Assembly (NCBI GenBank): GCA_935421135.1
Contig: OW285194.1
Span: 14,965,376-15,029,375, forward strand
DNA from: Bugulina stolonifera
Taxonomy: Eukaryota; Bryozoa; Gymnolaemata; Cheilostomatida; Bugulidae
Direction of reading: 5' to 3'
Length of the DNA stretch: 64,000 nt
Shown one piece after another: positions 9,047-20,035 of the stretch; positions within the stretch are counted from its first letter, which is position 1; each line of letters starts with the position of its first letter. The position numbers were made by a program, and so were the translations under genes. The notes beneath the pieces were generated by a model that saw only the letters and a program-made list of their open reading frames with translations, was not told the DNA's origin and made no database searches.

Positions 9047-10087
9047 ATGTCAACTGAAGTTCAGGTCCAGATCATGGAGGACAACCTGCTGGAATCGGAC
9101 CAGGAGCAGACGGACGTACACCCCGGTCATACGGAGAAGGCAATTGGTACTACGTCCAGCCCAAACCGAGTCAGAAAAAATGTACGGTATAGAATGTACA
9201 CCACCAGAGCAACCGACCACCAATCATCCCAGGCCAAAGGACCTACCGGCTGTAAACTATGCAACTTTATGGGGAATGGCCGGGAGCTATCAGACCATGT
9301 GAAGCTGCACTTCAGCAAGTTGTTCTGTTCCTGTGGGCACACCAGCAGGGATAAGGCTGCCATGCAGGATCACTTGAAGGAAGGAGGAGTAAGATGTATG
9401 ACGGACACATGTTTTGTGGTAGATGCGGCCCGGTTCAAACAGTTTAAAGAGGAATGGCAGCTTCCAAAAGGAGTGCAGTTTGGTGTCCTTCCGGTGGTAG
9501 ACAGAGCTAGAAGCAACACAGAGACAGCCTCTCTGCGCTCATCCGTTCCTGTAGATGCTCGGGAAACCATCCGGCGTAGGCATATGAGACAATCGTCAGC
9601 TCCTTATCGACGGCCAATAGAAACGATGCCAGTAAGAGGATTTAACACTTCATCCTACTCGCCAGCCTGTATGGATCCAGCACACCTGGGCTATGCGGAA
9701 CTGAAGAGGGAGAGAGACGAGTTACAACAGAAGGTCCGCCAACTGGAGTCAAAGTATCAAGCAGCCATTCACACTCAACAACAGCTCAGAAGCCACCTAC
9801 AAGCCTTGAGCGATGCTCCTCAGCATATTCGTGCAGCAAGCATGCTGCTTGACATGCAATTGGGTTTGTACCTTACATCATTGTGCTATCCTAGTTTTAG
9901 GGCTGTAGCATTTCTAATGATGAACAATATCAATGTCGCCGTATGCTACTACCTTGCCTTTATCGATGCTAGCTGTAGGCTTCACCTGCCTGCCTCGCAT
10001 CTAGGGGTGGAGAATGTAGTAGAATCATACTTTAGCGGCTCCAATTGCATGCTCCCTCCGGTGGGTTGGGCTCTGGTTGTGTCGTGA
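9047..10087 (+). CDS. ORF3 of the gypsy element: zinc-finger and coiled-coil protein
   Basis: 346 residues, downstream of pol in the usual env position. There is no signal peptide or furin-type site, so I do not call it Env. Residues about 68-125 carry closely spaced Cys/His pairs: CKLC...H-x3-H, then CSCGH...H, then CMTDTC, so one or more C2H2-like fingers are plausible. Residues about 220-265 (YAELKRERDELQQKVRQLES) are a clear coiled coil. A hydrophobic stretch follows. The last 24 codons run into the 3' LTR (starts 10015). The frame is intact in a young copy, which implies use. Function unknown; RNA/DNA binding with oligomerisation is a guess. Confidence 0.75.
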   Translation: MSTEVQVQIMEDNLLESDQEQTDVHPGHTEKAIGTTSSPNRVRKNVRYRMYTTRATDHQSSQAKGPTGCKLCNFMGNGRELSDHVKLHFSKLFCSCGHTSRDKAAMQDHLKEGGVRCMTDTCFVVDAARFKQFKEEWQLPKGVQFGVLPVVDRARSNTETASLRSSVPVDARETIRRRHMRQSSAPYRRPIETMPVRGFNTSSYSPACMDPAHLGYAELKRERDELQQKVRQLESKYQAAIHTQQQLRSHLQALSDAPQHIRAASMLLDMQLGLYLTSLCYPSFRAVAFLMMNNINVAVCYYLAFIDASCRLHLPASHLGVENVVESYFSGSNCMLPPVGWALVVS

Positions 10088-10519
10088 AATTGACACAACA
10101 CCCGATTCATACCGAGGGAGTCAAGTCAAGCAAAGATATCCACAGCTATATCTGTGCTTGTTGTAGAATAGCGCTGAAGAGCAAAAGAGTGATAGAGAGA
10201 AGGAAAAACGAGCAGTGCTAAGAGAGGGTTCCGACAAGAGAGACTGGTTTTGGTTGTATATATTTATTAACTATATTTATCTTTGAGTTTAACCTTATTA
10301 TTACTACATTATTATTGTCTTTTGAACTAAATCTGGAAATTAGTTGTTCCCTTGTCACTCCTTGGTGTGTCATTATCCCTAGAGTTGGTTAATTATCTCC
10401 GCCTCAATACATCTGGCTGAGTCCTAGGTTAGATTTCCAAGCGTTCAGGAGGATCCAAAAGTAATAGAGTTGTGTGTCTCTGCCTTGCTGGCAGCACACA
10501 ACGGGCAACGTCTATTACA
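10015..10519 (+). repeat. 3' LTR of the gypsy element (505 bp)
   Basis: Appears identical to the 5' LTR except for a net loss of 23 bases after position 10320, which removes the AATAAA signal. It is preceded by the purine-rich tract AGGGGTGGAGAA (10003-10014). Confidence 0.93.
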
Positions 10520-10555
10520 ATATTCGCAGAAGTTGTGCGTCCATGTAGCATACCC

Positions 10556-11043
10556 TTAATATTTCAACAACGACCTAGCCGCCATCGCTAGATACATGTA
10601 GGTAGTTGTAAAAGTATTAGGAAATAAATAAGTAAGATGTGTCTGAAATCACTTTTTATCATATAATACAATAAAGTGATGAAGCCAGGGCAGCTTGCAA
10701 TACTTTACATTCATTGACATCCATATAGCCAGTGTTCTTAAGCTACAATGCATTACTGTCCAGGAGGCTACATGACGCTTTAATGAATATACATGTGAGA
10801 TTATATTGCATCCCATTGGCAGACCACTAGAAACAGAACACTAGGCTAGTTTAAATTTCGTGCCCCATACTCAATTTCCACTTACATGTACATGTATAAC
10901 TATTTCAAAAACTTAGTAAAGGGTTTTAGTTATCATAGATAGATTTTTGTTTGTTAACTTGTCTAAAAATGTTTTACTGTTTAAATATGATTTTCTTCAA
11001 ATTACACATGACAATGAGAATGATTACAATCTGTTTTGTCTGC
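10556..11043. other. Intergenic, nothing recognised
   Basis: AT-rich host sequence between the transposon TIR and a minisatellite. I searched its minus strand for the missing last exon of the gene at 11491-12156 and found no convincing one. Confidence 0.5.
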
Positions 11044-11323
11044 GCAGGTTTGTTCAGGTGTTAGCAGGTTTGTTCAGGTGTTAGCAGGTTTGTGCAGGTG
11101 TTAGCAGGTTTGTTCAGGTGTTAGCAGGTTTGTGCAGGTGTTAGCAGGTTTGTTTAGTTGTTAGCAGGTTTGTTCAGGTGTTAGCAGGTTTGTTCAGGTG
11201 TTAGCAGGTTTGTGCAGGTGTTAGCAGGTTTGTTTAGTTGTTAGCAGGTTTGTTCAGGTGTTAGCAGGTTTGTTTAGTCGTTAGCAGGTTTGTTCAGGTG
11301 TTAGCAGGTTTGTTTATAGTTGT
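11044..11323. repeat. 20-bp minisatellite, about 14 units
   Basis: Unit GCAGGTTTGTTCAGGTGTTA with variants (TGTGCAG, TGTTTAGTTG). Every minus-strand frame meets a stop within one unit, so it is not coding. Confidence 0.9.
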
Positions 11324-11490
11324 TAAATAGTGATTGCAAGTCTATTGAGTTATGATCCAAAAGATATATTGATATTAAAACTGACGTGCTCAAGGAGTTA
11401 TTAGTTAGCCCATCACAACATACACACTAATGAAATATTAATAGAATTGTACTAGAAGAAAGAGTAAAAACTGACAGGGAAGATTCTCAC

Positions 11491-12156
11491 CTGTTCTGAT
11501 CGAACTTTTGCCTGTCTGAGGTGCCTCTCAACCTATAGGTAAAGATTTAGATAGTTGAGGTAATATATCGTATTAGCAGGTAGAACATATTCCTGTCCGA
11601 GTAGTTGTGAGTCAAATAAATAGACAGATGGAGCTGCGTACACTGAGAAATAAGTAAATATTGATAATGCAGCACATGTAATGTTAACCCACTTTATTCA
11701 GTACATTTGCTACCATATGTTTATATTCAAAGTATATAATTACAATACAAAGAAATAGACATTTTTCTTTACACCCCAACCCCTTCCTAGCCATGCTGTA
11801 GGATATACAAGAAGCTATGGTTCTTATTGATTAACTCTTAGACCACGTCATGCTGCATATTTTATGATAGCACACTGGTTCAGGTAACATAAATATTATT
11901 ATTGGGTGTAATTACTACCAACCTCAACCTGTTCTAAACCAGGTGTAAAGTCCACTCTATCCGTAACCCAAAGCCATATCAGGAAACAAGACTGGCCAAT
12001 GAGAAGGAGCGTTACAATGACAGCAAAGTACTTGAGATAGACATGTGATCTCTTTGGAGACTTTTGGTAATTATTTGGTTCACCTTCTATAGCCACAATT
12101 CCTCCACCCATGTCCGCTTGATGTAGGCTAAACATAGGACCAGAGTCTACTAACAT
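11491..12156 (-). CDS. Small type II membrane protein, subfamily A member 1 (3' exon not found)
   Basis: Exon 1 starts at ATG 12156 (cytosolic tail, then KYFAVIVTLLLIGQSCFLIW, a 20-residue anchor, then LWVTDRV) and ends at a weak donor at 11929 or 11923, both phase 0. Exon 2 (11532-11491, 42 nt, phase 0) reads VERHLRQAKVRSEQ between a good acceptor and GTGAGA. The anchor is nearly identical to that of the genes at 38641-38826 and 40792-41004. The Gly/Cys-rich last exon found in the paralogues was not located downstream, where a minisatellite and nested transposons lie; it may be lost. Function unknown. Confidence 0.6.
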
Positions 12157-12593
12157 GGTACTTGACAACCACTAGAATCTCCCATTATTGAATGATAACA
12201 GTCTAAGTGGTGGGCATCCATTAATATATATAATTATATTTATACATGCAAATATATGTTTTAGCATAAATGCTAATACACAAACCCATCTTACATGATT
12301 GTAGTAATTAGGAAAACAGTGTTAGCTACTGAGATGAAGATATTTTTATTTAGAAAAAATTGTATAGTAATTTAATAATAGGGAAGCAGAGCAACACCAC
12401 ATGTAATGTAGTTGTCCCTGAAATAATATTATCTTGTTTGAATAAAGATTTGACAGCTTTAAATTAATAATTTCATGCAGAAATACTTTAGTATAATTAT
12501 GTGATCAGTAATTTAAATTCACATAATTTATTGCAGATGTATCCACATGAGTTAAAATGTGTTGTTTATTAGTAGTATATTTATAAAGTGATG

Positions 12594-12721
12594 AACTTAC
12601 TGTACAGCTATCAGAAATCTCTGGCTGATGGTGTTGGATACTCACTATAGAGTTACAGTCTACTGAACACTCTACACTCTCCTGTCCACTTATATACGGA
12701 CCAGAGCTGACCATTAGTGGA
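12594..12721 (-). CDS. Possible upstream or alternative first exon
   Basis: On the minus strand an open segment containing LMVSSGPYISGQ and several Cys ends in a donor GTAAGT in phase 0. Its start vaguely resembles the start of the next exon (MLVDSGPMFS). It could be an alternative first exon of the gene at 11491-12156. The weak acceptor and short length keep this tentative. Confidence 0.25.
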
Positions 12722-14997
12722 CACACACACCTTGGTGATCAAATGGACCGGGTGACCTGTAGGATTAAGACATTCTTTGGATTCCTCTGTCTTTCATCTT
12801 TCGATTCTGGCAGACAGTAATGAGTTCAAAAAATATTTGAACACAAACAGAAAAAACAAAATGACAAACCATTACAATTAATATTCTATTATAATGTCAA
12901 GTCACATTTTACAACTTAAATATGTTCGCATTAATGCCATATTTAACAGAGTTAGTGACTATATCTGCCAGAAGTGCCGGATCTGGAGAATTTAATCTGG
13001 GGACAGTGCCTGGTTTTCACAAGAAGTTTAGTTGCTTGTTTTTGTCAGAGCAATTAATTTACATCCAAAAGTGTCTGTATTAGCAAGTAGTGCTATTAGA
13101 GGAGCAGTAAGTAACTAGACTTGAACCAACTATATTGTGAGGCAAAACACACACTAGATTAGCAGCAGGAATTCATCTGCCTGGCTAGAAAGACGATAAA
13201 ATTTTAGATTGAATAGTTATAATAACCATGCACTGTTGTGTGTGCATATCCGTATTTGTTCGCTATTACAATGATTATCAGTTATAGCATCTGATCCTCC
13301 ATATAAAAGCTAAAATTACATGAAACATAGAAATTAAAACAGTGCATGATATAATAGGTGCAACTGTATATAATAGCATGCTGATGAGATTCAAAATAGT
13401 AATAAAATGCATCATCAAACTCTAGACTAACCATGTCTCTATATCACCATTCTAATCAGTCAGTAAATGAGAAACTTGAATTGTTAGAGAATTTTATAAA
13501 ATGAAATAATGGCAATAAAACTGGTTCGTATTGTTAGGTATTCAGATATCTAATCTGGTTTATGGGTGTAACCTCAAGTAGAATAGATTGTTTATACTGA
13601 TGTGTAAGTAGGGAGGGTGTAAGCATCAGATTATTAGATTAGATAGTAGATACAGTAAGCCCCCATTTACAACAATCCAGGAGATTAGCCAGCCAAGAGA
13701 TTAACTAACAACAGTTGAAATACCGTTTGTTTTCATGGCTAGGGATCCAGTCTGCATTCTCTATAAGTGCCAGCTGAGTTGAAATCTCCAACATGTTAGT
13801 TTTTCCTAGTTGGCAAATGTGCACCATCCTTAATATATAAGCGTATTTCACTAGTTCGATAGGGCCGATTGATAGCACTAAACTCGTACAACACTTAAAG
13901 GAACTTGAAAGTTCACTGGAGCCAACATGTGCTGTTATAAATATGTAAATCTTTCTTTAATTTATTTTATCACACTATAGTAGAAAGACCCTCCCATCTC
14001 TACAATTTAACCACTTAGCAAATGTAGTGACTACTGAAATATGTAGATGATAAAACTAATCACTGTGTTTTCAATACTTTCTGTCCTTCTGGGAACCTCC
14101 AATTGGAGAAAAGTTGAGACCTTCAGTTTGTAGGTGGATTATTTCGCTACTGATGGAGTTGTACAATCTGTTTTCAAAATGCTACTTTTATTGGTTGAGT
14201 GGAGACATACAATCTATATATTCTGGAGAAGCCAGAGAGCTCTCATCCATATCCTTATGACAGACTAACACAATACAAGTGAAATCAATACTGGCAGTGG
14301 AAGGGAACGAGCTTCCTCTTTCCAAGCAGACTTTATCAGTATCTACAGACGGTCAGAGCTCTCTTGTACAGCGGAATTACTGCCAAAGTATTTAGTTTAT
14401 TCAGAATAGTAACGTGAAGTAAATAGGTATTCCAGTCTCTCATCGTATCTCAGTATTTCATATCTAGAGGAAGTTTGATATACACTGCCAATCTTGTGGT
14501 CTCTTTTTATTATGAATAAGGAATTGGTTTTTACTTACAGCTTTTATCTAAGTACAAGAGTATGAGTCATGTAGTAATATTAAGATTTAGGATATCATGT
14601 ATCTGTATTACGAATAAAACTGGTGTGAATGAGATGCCAGTGAAAGTTAACAAAAGCTACAAAAGTGATATTTATACAAAGAAAATATTATTGATATAAT
14701 AAATTATGTAAATGGTGACACCTGTTGCATTTTAGCCATTTTTCCAGCAGTGTACAAAATTACTGAAGTATTATACAAAGGTAATACATGTAATATTTAG
14801 ATTATAGAGGCGTATCTAAAGCAGTATACACATTGTATGTGTATCTATAAAACATTATGAAACCTACAAAAGTTCACCTAGTTGCTTGAGTACTACGTAC
14901 ATAATATGTATATGACAAAAGACTGGAATGAAAATGTGTCATCGTTCACAACCAATCAGAATTGCATATTATGGCAGACATGTTTAGATGAGCTCAG
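12722..14997. other. Intergenic, no gene recognised
   Basis: AT-rich. The part from about 14450 is the downstream flank of the Ig copy 1 unit and has homologues near 20740 and 29270 (shared GAAGTTTGATAT context). Confidence 0.5.
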
Positions 14998-16914
14998 CTA
15001 TTGATTGGATGATTGGTGGACATTCTCATAGTGGCGAATGGTTTCATATTCGTGATCTGTAAAACATACAGTCCGTATCACATGACCTCGTTATTTGGAG
15101 TTACTATACCCTACATGAGCTGAGCGGTATGTAGGCTACAGCTAACAGCATGTTCATCTGCCCTTAGACGTACAGTACATTATACATGCATGATTATACA
15201 TGGAAGTATACCATGTGTACGCAATTAATAGAAGCATGGATGTTCACTCACCAGGGGGAGTAACTGTTGTGGCAGGTCCTGTAGGTGGACTATAGAAGTA
15301 AATAGCAGAATATAAATAATATATTACACTAGTACATCAAATGTATCACTTCACATAGAATTAACATTCAGAGTTACAAACTAAATGTACAATATACCAA
15401 GGTAAGATACATGTATACCACAATGGTATATTATATTGTACATCGTTCAAGTCATTATATATTACAACACTATGTAACTAGCTACCTTAAACTCTCGTAG
15501 CCTCTCACATTCTCCAGAGCATGATTGTTACTAGCTGAACTCTCTTTTCCTGAAGATATTAAAATATACACAGATCTGTCTTTGTGTTAAATTGATTCAA
15601 CCGTTATAGAGCAGATATCCATTATTTTATTTGAATACTGTATTGCAATGAAAATAGATAGTTGTGGGTAAATTTTAGTTTATGTACATGTACCTGTACA
15701 ATACCAGATCTAGCTATAGATACACACGTGCAATAATAGTGCACTGACCAGTTTGATTGAAGATTTGGGTTAAAGGCGTCATTTATTTATTTTTAGACTA
15801 CAACAAACCTTTTTCTACTGGGTGATGAAGTTTCTACCTAACATATTAAACCCGTAGTAGACTTACGACGATCCTTCTCCAAACAGCAGACTATGACAAC
15901 AACGATTGTGATAATAACTACTACTCCAGCAGCCACTCCTCCGCCAACAGCGGCCATATTGACTTGAGGCTTAGGAGATTTATTTGTTGTGGGAGTTGAT
16001 GTAGTAGCTACTGTTGCTGTAGCTTCATTCTATGTTACATCCCATTGAATAGAAACAGTTTACCTACAAGATAGCACTAGTATGCCAGTAACTTGTGATT
16101 GGAAGGATGAACAGTTTAGCAGACTGAAGTGTTGACCAACAATATTAATCAACAACTACTAGTTAGCATCTGAATCTAGATACATCAGCTGTAGGTTACA
16201 ATTCTCTCTTCACTATTTGCCAACATACTGAGAGAGTTATACCAGGCACTTGTTGTAAAATAAGTGATCAAACAATGAGAAACTTACTAAGACCATTGCT
16301 AGCTTCACAGAGTACAATCTCACTATTCCCAGCCTCTCTTTGAGCCAGTCTCAGAAGGCCTGCTAATCCTCCATGTTGAGTTTTACCGTCTCTAGTCCAC
16401 TTGAATGAGTCAGGTACAGGTCGTCCATGCACTTGATCAGCACAGTTGAGTATCACATTTTTATCAGATGGGTTAAACTCTTTTGTCAGAATTCCCTCGA
16501 CCTTTCTATCTATGTCTACAGAAACATGTGTTCTGTTGATAACATTTTTATGTGCGAATAATGTATTTCATTTAATATATTATCTAAAATACGAGATTTA
16601 ACATAAATAACCACTACAACTAGTGTAACTGTCACTTACATTTAGGTGTAAGTTCTATGGATTCCATAATATTACCACCTTTCCAGTTACCATGAGCTGT
16701 ATCTTTACAAGATATAGTTATTCCATCTCTGTCAGTCTTCAGAGGTGTGTACTCGCTAGCGCTTGTAGCTTGACCGTTTATTACTGAAATATTTTGCACA
16801 TGTAAAATATTAATACGCTCATATATTGTATATTATAGTTTATATTTAATATCTACCTAGTATACTTCATATAGTATATACTATATACTGTACACGTAGC
16901 AACACCGTTACTGT

Positions 16915-17200
16915 TATCCGCTGTTACTTACTACTTAGTACATACATACTTACTGTTACTTACTACTTAGTATATACATACTTACTGTTACTTACTACTT
17001 AGTACATACATACTTACTGTTACTTACTACTTAGTGCATGCATACTTACTGTTACTTACTACTTAGTACATACATACTTACTGTTACTTACTACTTAGTA
17101 CATACATACTTACTGTTACTTACTACATAGTACATACATAGTTACTATTACTTACTACTTAGTACATACATACTTACTATTACTTACTACTTAGTAAGTA
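16915..17200. repeat. 32-bp array in copy 1, fused to truncated exon
   Basis: About nine units of CTTACTGTTACTTACTACTT + AGTACATACATA. At 17200/17201 the array joins exon sequence directly. On the gene strand each unit contains GTAAGT-type hexamers. Confidence 0.9.
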
Positions 17201-17825
17201 CTAGAGTGAACCCTTCTGGTTTGCCAATAGCCATACAATCATCCTGCGTAACACTGAGACTCTCTATACCAGTAACTTCATTAATAACTGGTGAACCAAT
17301 GCTCCCCCAAATTCCTTCTATGTTTTTAGCACAACCAGATTTAGACACTGAACCTCCATCATATCTCAGCTCTAATATCCCGATATCAGTAAATCCACTA
17401 GCAGTGCAGATAAATGTAATCTGATCACTGAGGTAGAAGTCTGGATAACCTTGTGATGTGTAACTGATATCAACTACTTGTGCAGCTAAAACTGTGAGAA
17501 AAACAAATAATGTATATCAAATGGCTTGAAAAACATGATCTATACACATTATATTTATATTTGTAATATGATGTATATTCACTTTGTGTGTGCATACTAA
17601 AGAGCTACACACACAGCATGTTGCATGAGGTTTGCATCAATATTATTTTGTGCACCTCAGCTACATCTGTGTATTTCCATGATAAATTTAATAAAAAACC
17701 ATCCACTACTACATGTATTACCAAATCACCCAAGGACACGGGTAGCTTAGAGTTATGCCATGTTTTTGTACAACTAATTAGTTACACAATAGTATATGCT
17801 ATATAACATGTACATGTATTAGGGG

Positions 17826-18213
17826 TAGTGTTCAAAGTGGAACAAATGAGGTGGGTACACTGCGCATGCAATCTAATGGCATTTCCAACAATTGGCTGTA
17901 GAATTACACATACAGTAATCCTATTTTACAGATGGGATTAGTATTGTGCAGCTAATCGTTATAGTAGCTAACCTTTATAGTAGCTGACAACTTAGTGAAA
18001 TACTAAGTTGAAAAAATTTGCGCTTCGGTGGGATTCAACTCATGTCCCCATGAATGACGATCAAGCACTCTACTATTACACTATAAGATCAGCAGTGACT
18101 ATGTGGGGAAAACTAGCCAATGAAATGAGGGTACACGCCTGCTGGCCATGTACCCACTAAAATTAAGGTGGGTACACACAGTATACTCCCATATAACTAC
18201 ACTTTGAACACTG
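17826..18213. mobile_element. hAT-like MITE (388 bp) in Ig copy 1 intron
   Basis: TIRs TAGTGTTCAAAGTG / CACTTTGAACACTG, flanked by ATTAGGGG (17818-17825) and ATTAGGTA (18214-18221), an 8-bp hAT-size duplication with two mismatches. The same insertion is in copy 2 (26639-27041). Copy 3 has the empty site near 35190. Its middle (about 18020-18110, minus strand) is tRNA-like. Confidence 0.8.
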
Positions 18214-18677
18214 ATTAGGTAGTGTTGACATACTTGTTTACATGTCATAATTATTTACTTGCAAGAGAATCTATTATGAACAGCCAATGACTTGTTTCCA
18301 CTTATACTAAGGTAGTCCATCTTTGACTGGGATGTTATACAAAGTATGACCAAACCTGTTATATAGCAAGGTGGCCGTAGAGGAAGGTCTGACTCAGTAC
18401 ACAGGTACATGTATACCATTAGATGTGAGTGGTTAATGTGTCTTTCTGTTGTGCTAGATATTTAGGTGCATTTCTACAGATGTGAAACTTGGTCTCTGGC
18501 TGATCACCATCACAAGTACATGTATGATAGCTGAAGCACCTGAGAGTAGCTGTAGAAACTGACTTGTAGAGTGCCCTTCCTATTATATGGAGTGATATTA
18601 TACTAAGGGATGAAACACTTACCTGGAACTGAAGCTATTAAATACAGTACAATCTTTATCAAATAGGGAATAACCAT

Positions 18678-19378
18678 TCTCCTGTAAATATACAATTAAA
18701 TATACAATTAAATTCTAATAAATGTTGAATAAGAATACTATATTTGTTACAGCATAATGTGTACGTGTGATACACTTAAATTAGAGCTAAAGAACTACAC
18801 GTAAGTACATGTAGTAAATATGCATTGTATGTACAATGTATATAGTGTACATAGTGTATATAGTGTACGTATGTAACAGCCATATAACGTAGTCATGAAA
18901 CACTTGCATGTAAATTTGTGTAAATATTATAGATGTAAAATGTATATAACGTCCACATTGCTACAGTATGTTTTTGCTTAACCATAATCACTACAATATT
19001 AATATACTGTGTTATACTACATAATGGATCCCGGTAGTAAACATGTATTACTACACTACTACAGTGTACCTCTACACAGTAGACATGTACATGTATAGAC
19101 TACACACTTATCACTGTATACTTACATTAGTGTGTCACTCACTGGGCTCAGCTCAGCATACAACTAGTCACTACTAACACTTATAATAATATAATAATAT
19201 TGTTATTATAAACACTGTCAAAATTTCCTTGTAGTACTACACTGTGATATTATTGTGTGTGCAATAAGTTCTTTGTATTGTTCTCATTACAACCATTTAG
19301 AGTGAACAAAGACCTCATGACCAGCAGTACGTATAGCCTAACATTGTTATTAGTAAGAGTAGTACTACTACAGTAGCA
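18678..19378. other. 5' flank of Ig copy 1
   Basis: Upstream sequence shared in outline with the flanks of copies 2 and 3 (ATAATAATATAATAATATTG palindrome near 19185 and 27795). It should include the promoter; no clear TATA box was assigned. Confidence 0.4.
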
Positions 19379-19386
19379 CAGGTTAG

Positions 19387-20027
19387 CAGACATGGGCACT
19401 CGAGTCATTTTACTCGACTCAAGTTAACTCGAGCAACAGCTTTTCATTACTTTTAATTAACTTGTGCTTTTGTATTGTGTGAAAGCTGGGAATTGACTTT
19501 TACTTCTACTCTCCTACAAAACATGATGCTTGACTCTTACTTTACTCTAATCTCTCAGCTATCAATGATAATTCTAATGGTTTGGTGTAATTATGTAATA
19601 AGTCTTGTTCACCATAGAGAAGCTGAGAGGCTTATAGATAAACAGACCTACCATTATAACAAGTGCAAATTTGAAGTAGCCTTTGTTCCTCAGTACTACT
19701 ATAACTGACAGAAAATCGGATCTAACACTAAGTATTACCTATTGTGTGTTGTCACACTTGTATACATCAGAAATTTGTGTTATACAATATTCCCATTGGT
19801 ATTCTCTTTGACATACCGCTGTACTTTTGACTCTACTCTGACTCTAGCATTTTGGCACTAGTTGCTTGACTCTTACTTTACTTTTCAAAATGGCTGTTTA
19901 TTTACTCTTACTCTACTTTTGACTTGCTTCATCCGATGAGTTGACCCTAAATTACTTTTTATCAATTGGGAATATATACTCTTACTTGACTCTTGACTTG
20001 AGTATTTGTCTGCTTGGCACATGTCTG
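19387..20027. mobile_element. hAT-like non-autonomous element (641 bp)
   Basis: Perfect 8-bp duplication CAGGTTAG (19379-19386 and 20028-20035). Ends CAGACATGGGC / inverted CAGACATGTGC. The interior is rich in ACTC/GAGT words and has no transposase. The homologous points of copies 2 (about 28000) and 3 (about 36240) read ACAAGTTAGTCAT without the insert. Confidence 0.9.
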
Positions 20028-20035
20028 CAGGTTAG

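Larger units (their letters stand above)
2351..10519 (+). mobile_element. Complete Ty3/gypsy LTR retrotransposon (8.2 kb)
   Basis: LTRs at 2351-2878 and 10015-10519 are flanked by the 4-bp target duplication ATAT (2347-2350 and 10520-10523). The order LTR, tRNA-Leu-like PBS, gag, pol (PR-RT-RH-IN), ORF3, polypurine tract, LTR is that of Ty3/gypsy elements. I saw no base substitution between the LTRs by eye, only a net 23-bp indel, so the insertion is young. All three reading frames are intact. It interrupts a TIR transposon. Confidence 0.95.
1569..10555. mobile_element. Non-autonomous TIR DNA transposon (about 0.8 kb) split by a gypsy insertion
   Basis: The left end, GGGTATGCTACAcGGACGCA at 1569-1588, is inverted at 10536-10555 with one mismatch (T for C). 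Only 1569-2350 and 10524-10555 belong to it; the rest is the nested gypsy element. A subterminal near-perfect hairpin (about 1584-1616, arms GCAAAATTTATGCG) follows the left TIR, and more GCGA/TCGC-rich half-sites lie to about 1700. No transposase ORF. Harbinger-like or another TIR superfamily is possible; no clear target duplication was found, so the superfamily is open. Confidence 0.7.
14998..18677 (-). pseudogene. Ig-superfamily receptor, copy 1 (decayed)
   Basis: Minus-strand paralogue of the intact gene at 21321-27476. Recognisable exons: signal peptide 18677-18623; Ig1 17491 to about 17201, truncated after KPEGFTL; Ig2 second half 16783-16640; Ig3 16515-16288; membrane exon 16063-15867; tail exons 15549-15486, 15289-15252 and 15056-14998. 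Lesions: the 3' part of Ig1 (including its second Cys) and the first half of Ig2 are deleted, with the breakpoint in the 32-bp array. The membrane exon is one base shorter than copy 2 near its start and has TAG (16030-16032) where copy 2 has TGG. The remaining exons keep good splice sites. A secreted fragment cannot be excluded. Confidence 0.8.

Noticed and set aside
9900..10087. Env-like membrane segment in ORF3
   Set aside because: One hydrophobic stretch, but no signal peptide, cleavage site or glycosylated ectodomain; zinc-finger and coiled-coil features argue against Env.
18000..18110. Possible tRNA gene on the minus strand
   Set aside because: B-box-like GTTGAATCCC is present but arms do not pair as a tRNA and the block lies inside a duplicated MITE; more likely a tRNA-derived repeat.
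19475..19708. 77-codon ORF
   Set aside because: Lies inside the non-autonomous hAT-like element; low-complexity ACTC-rich sequence, no transposase motif.
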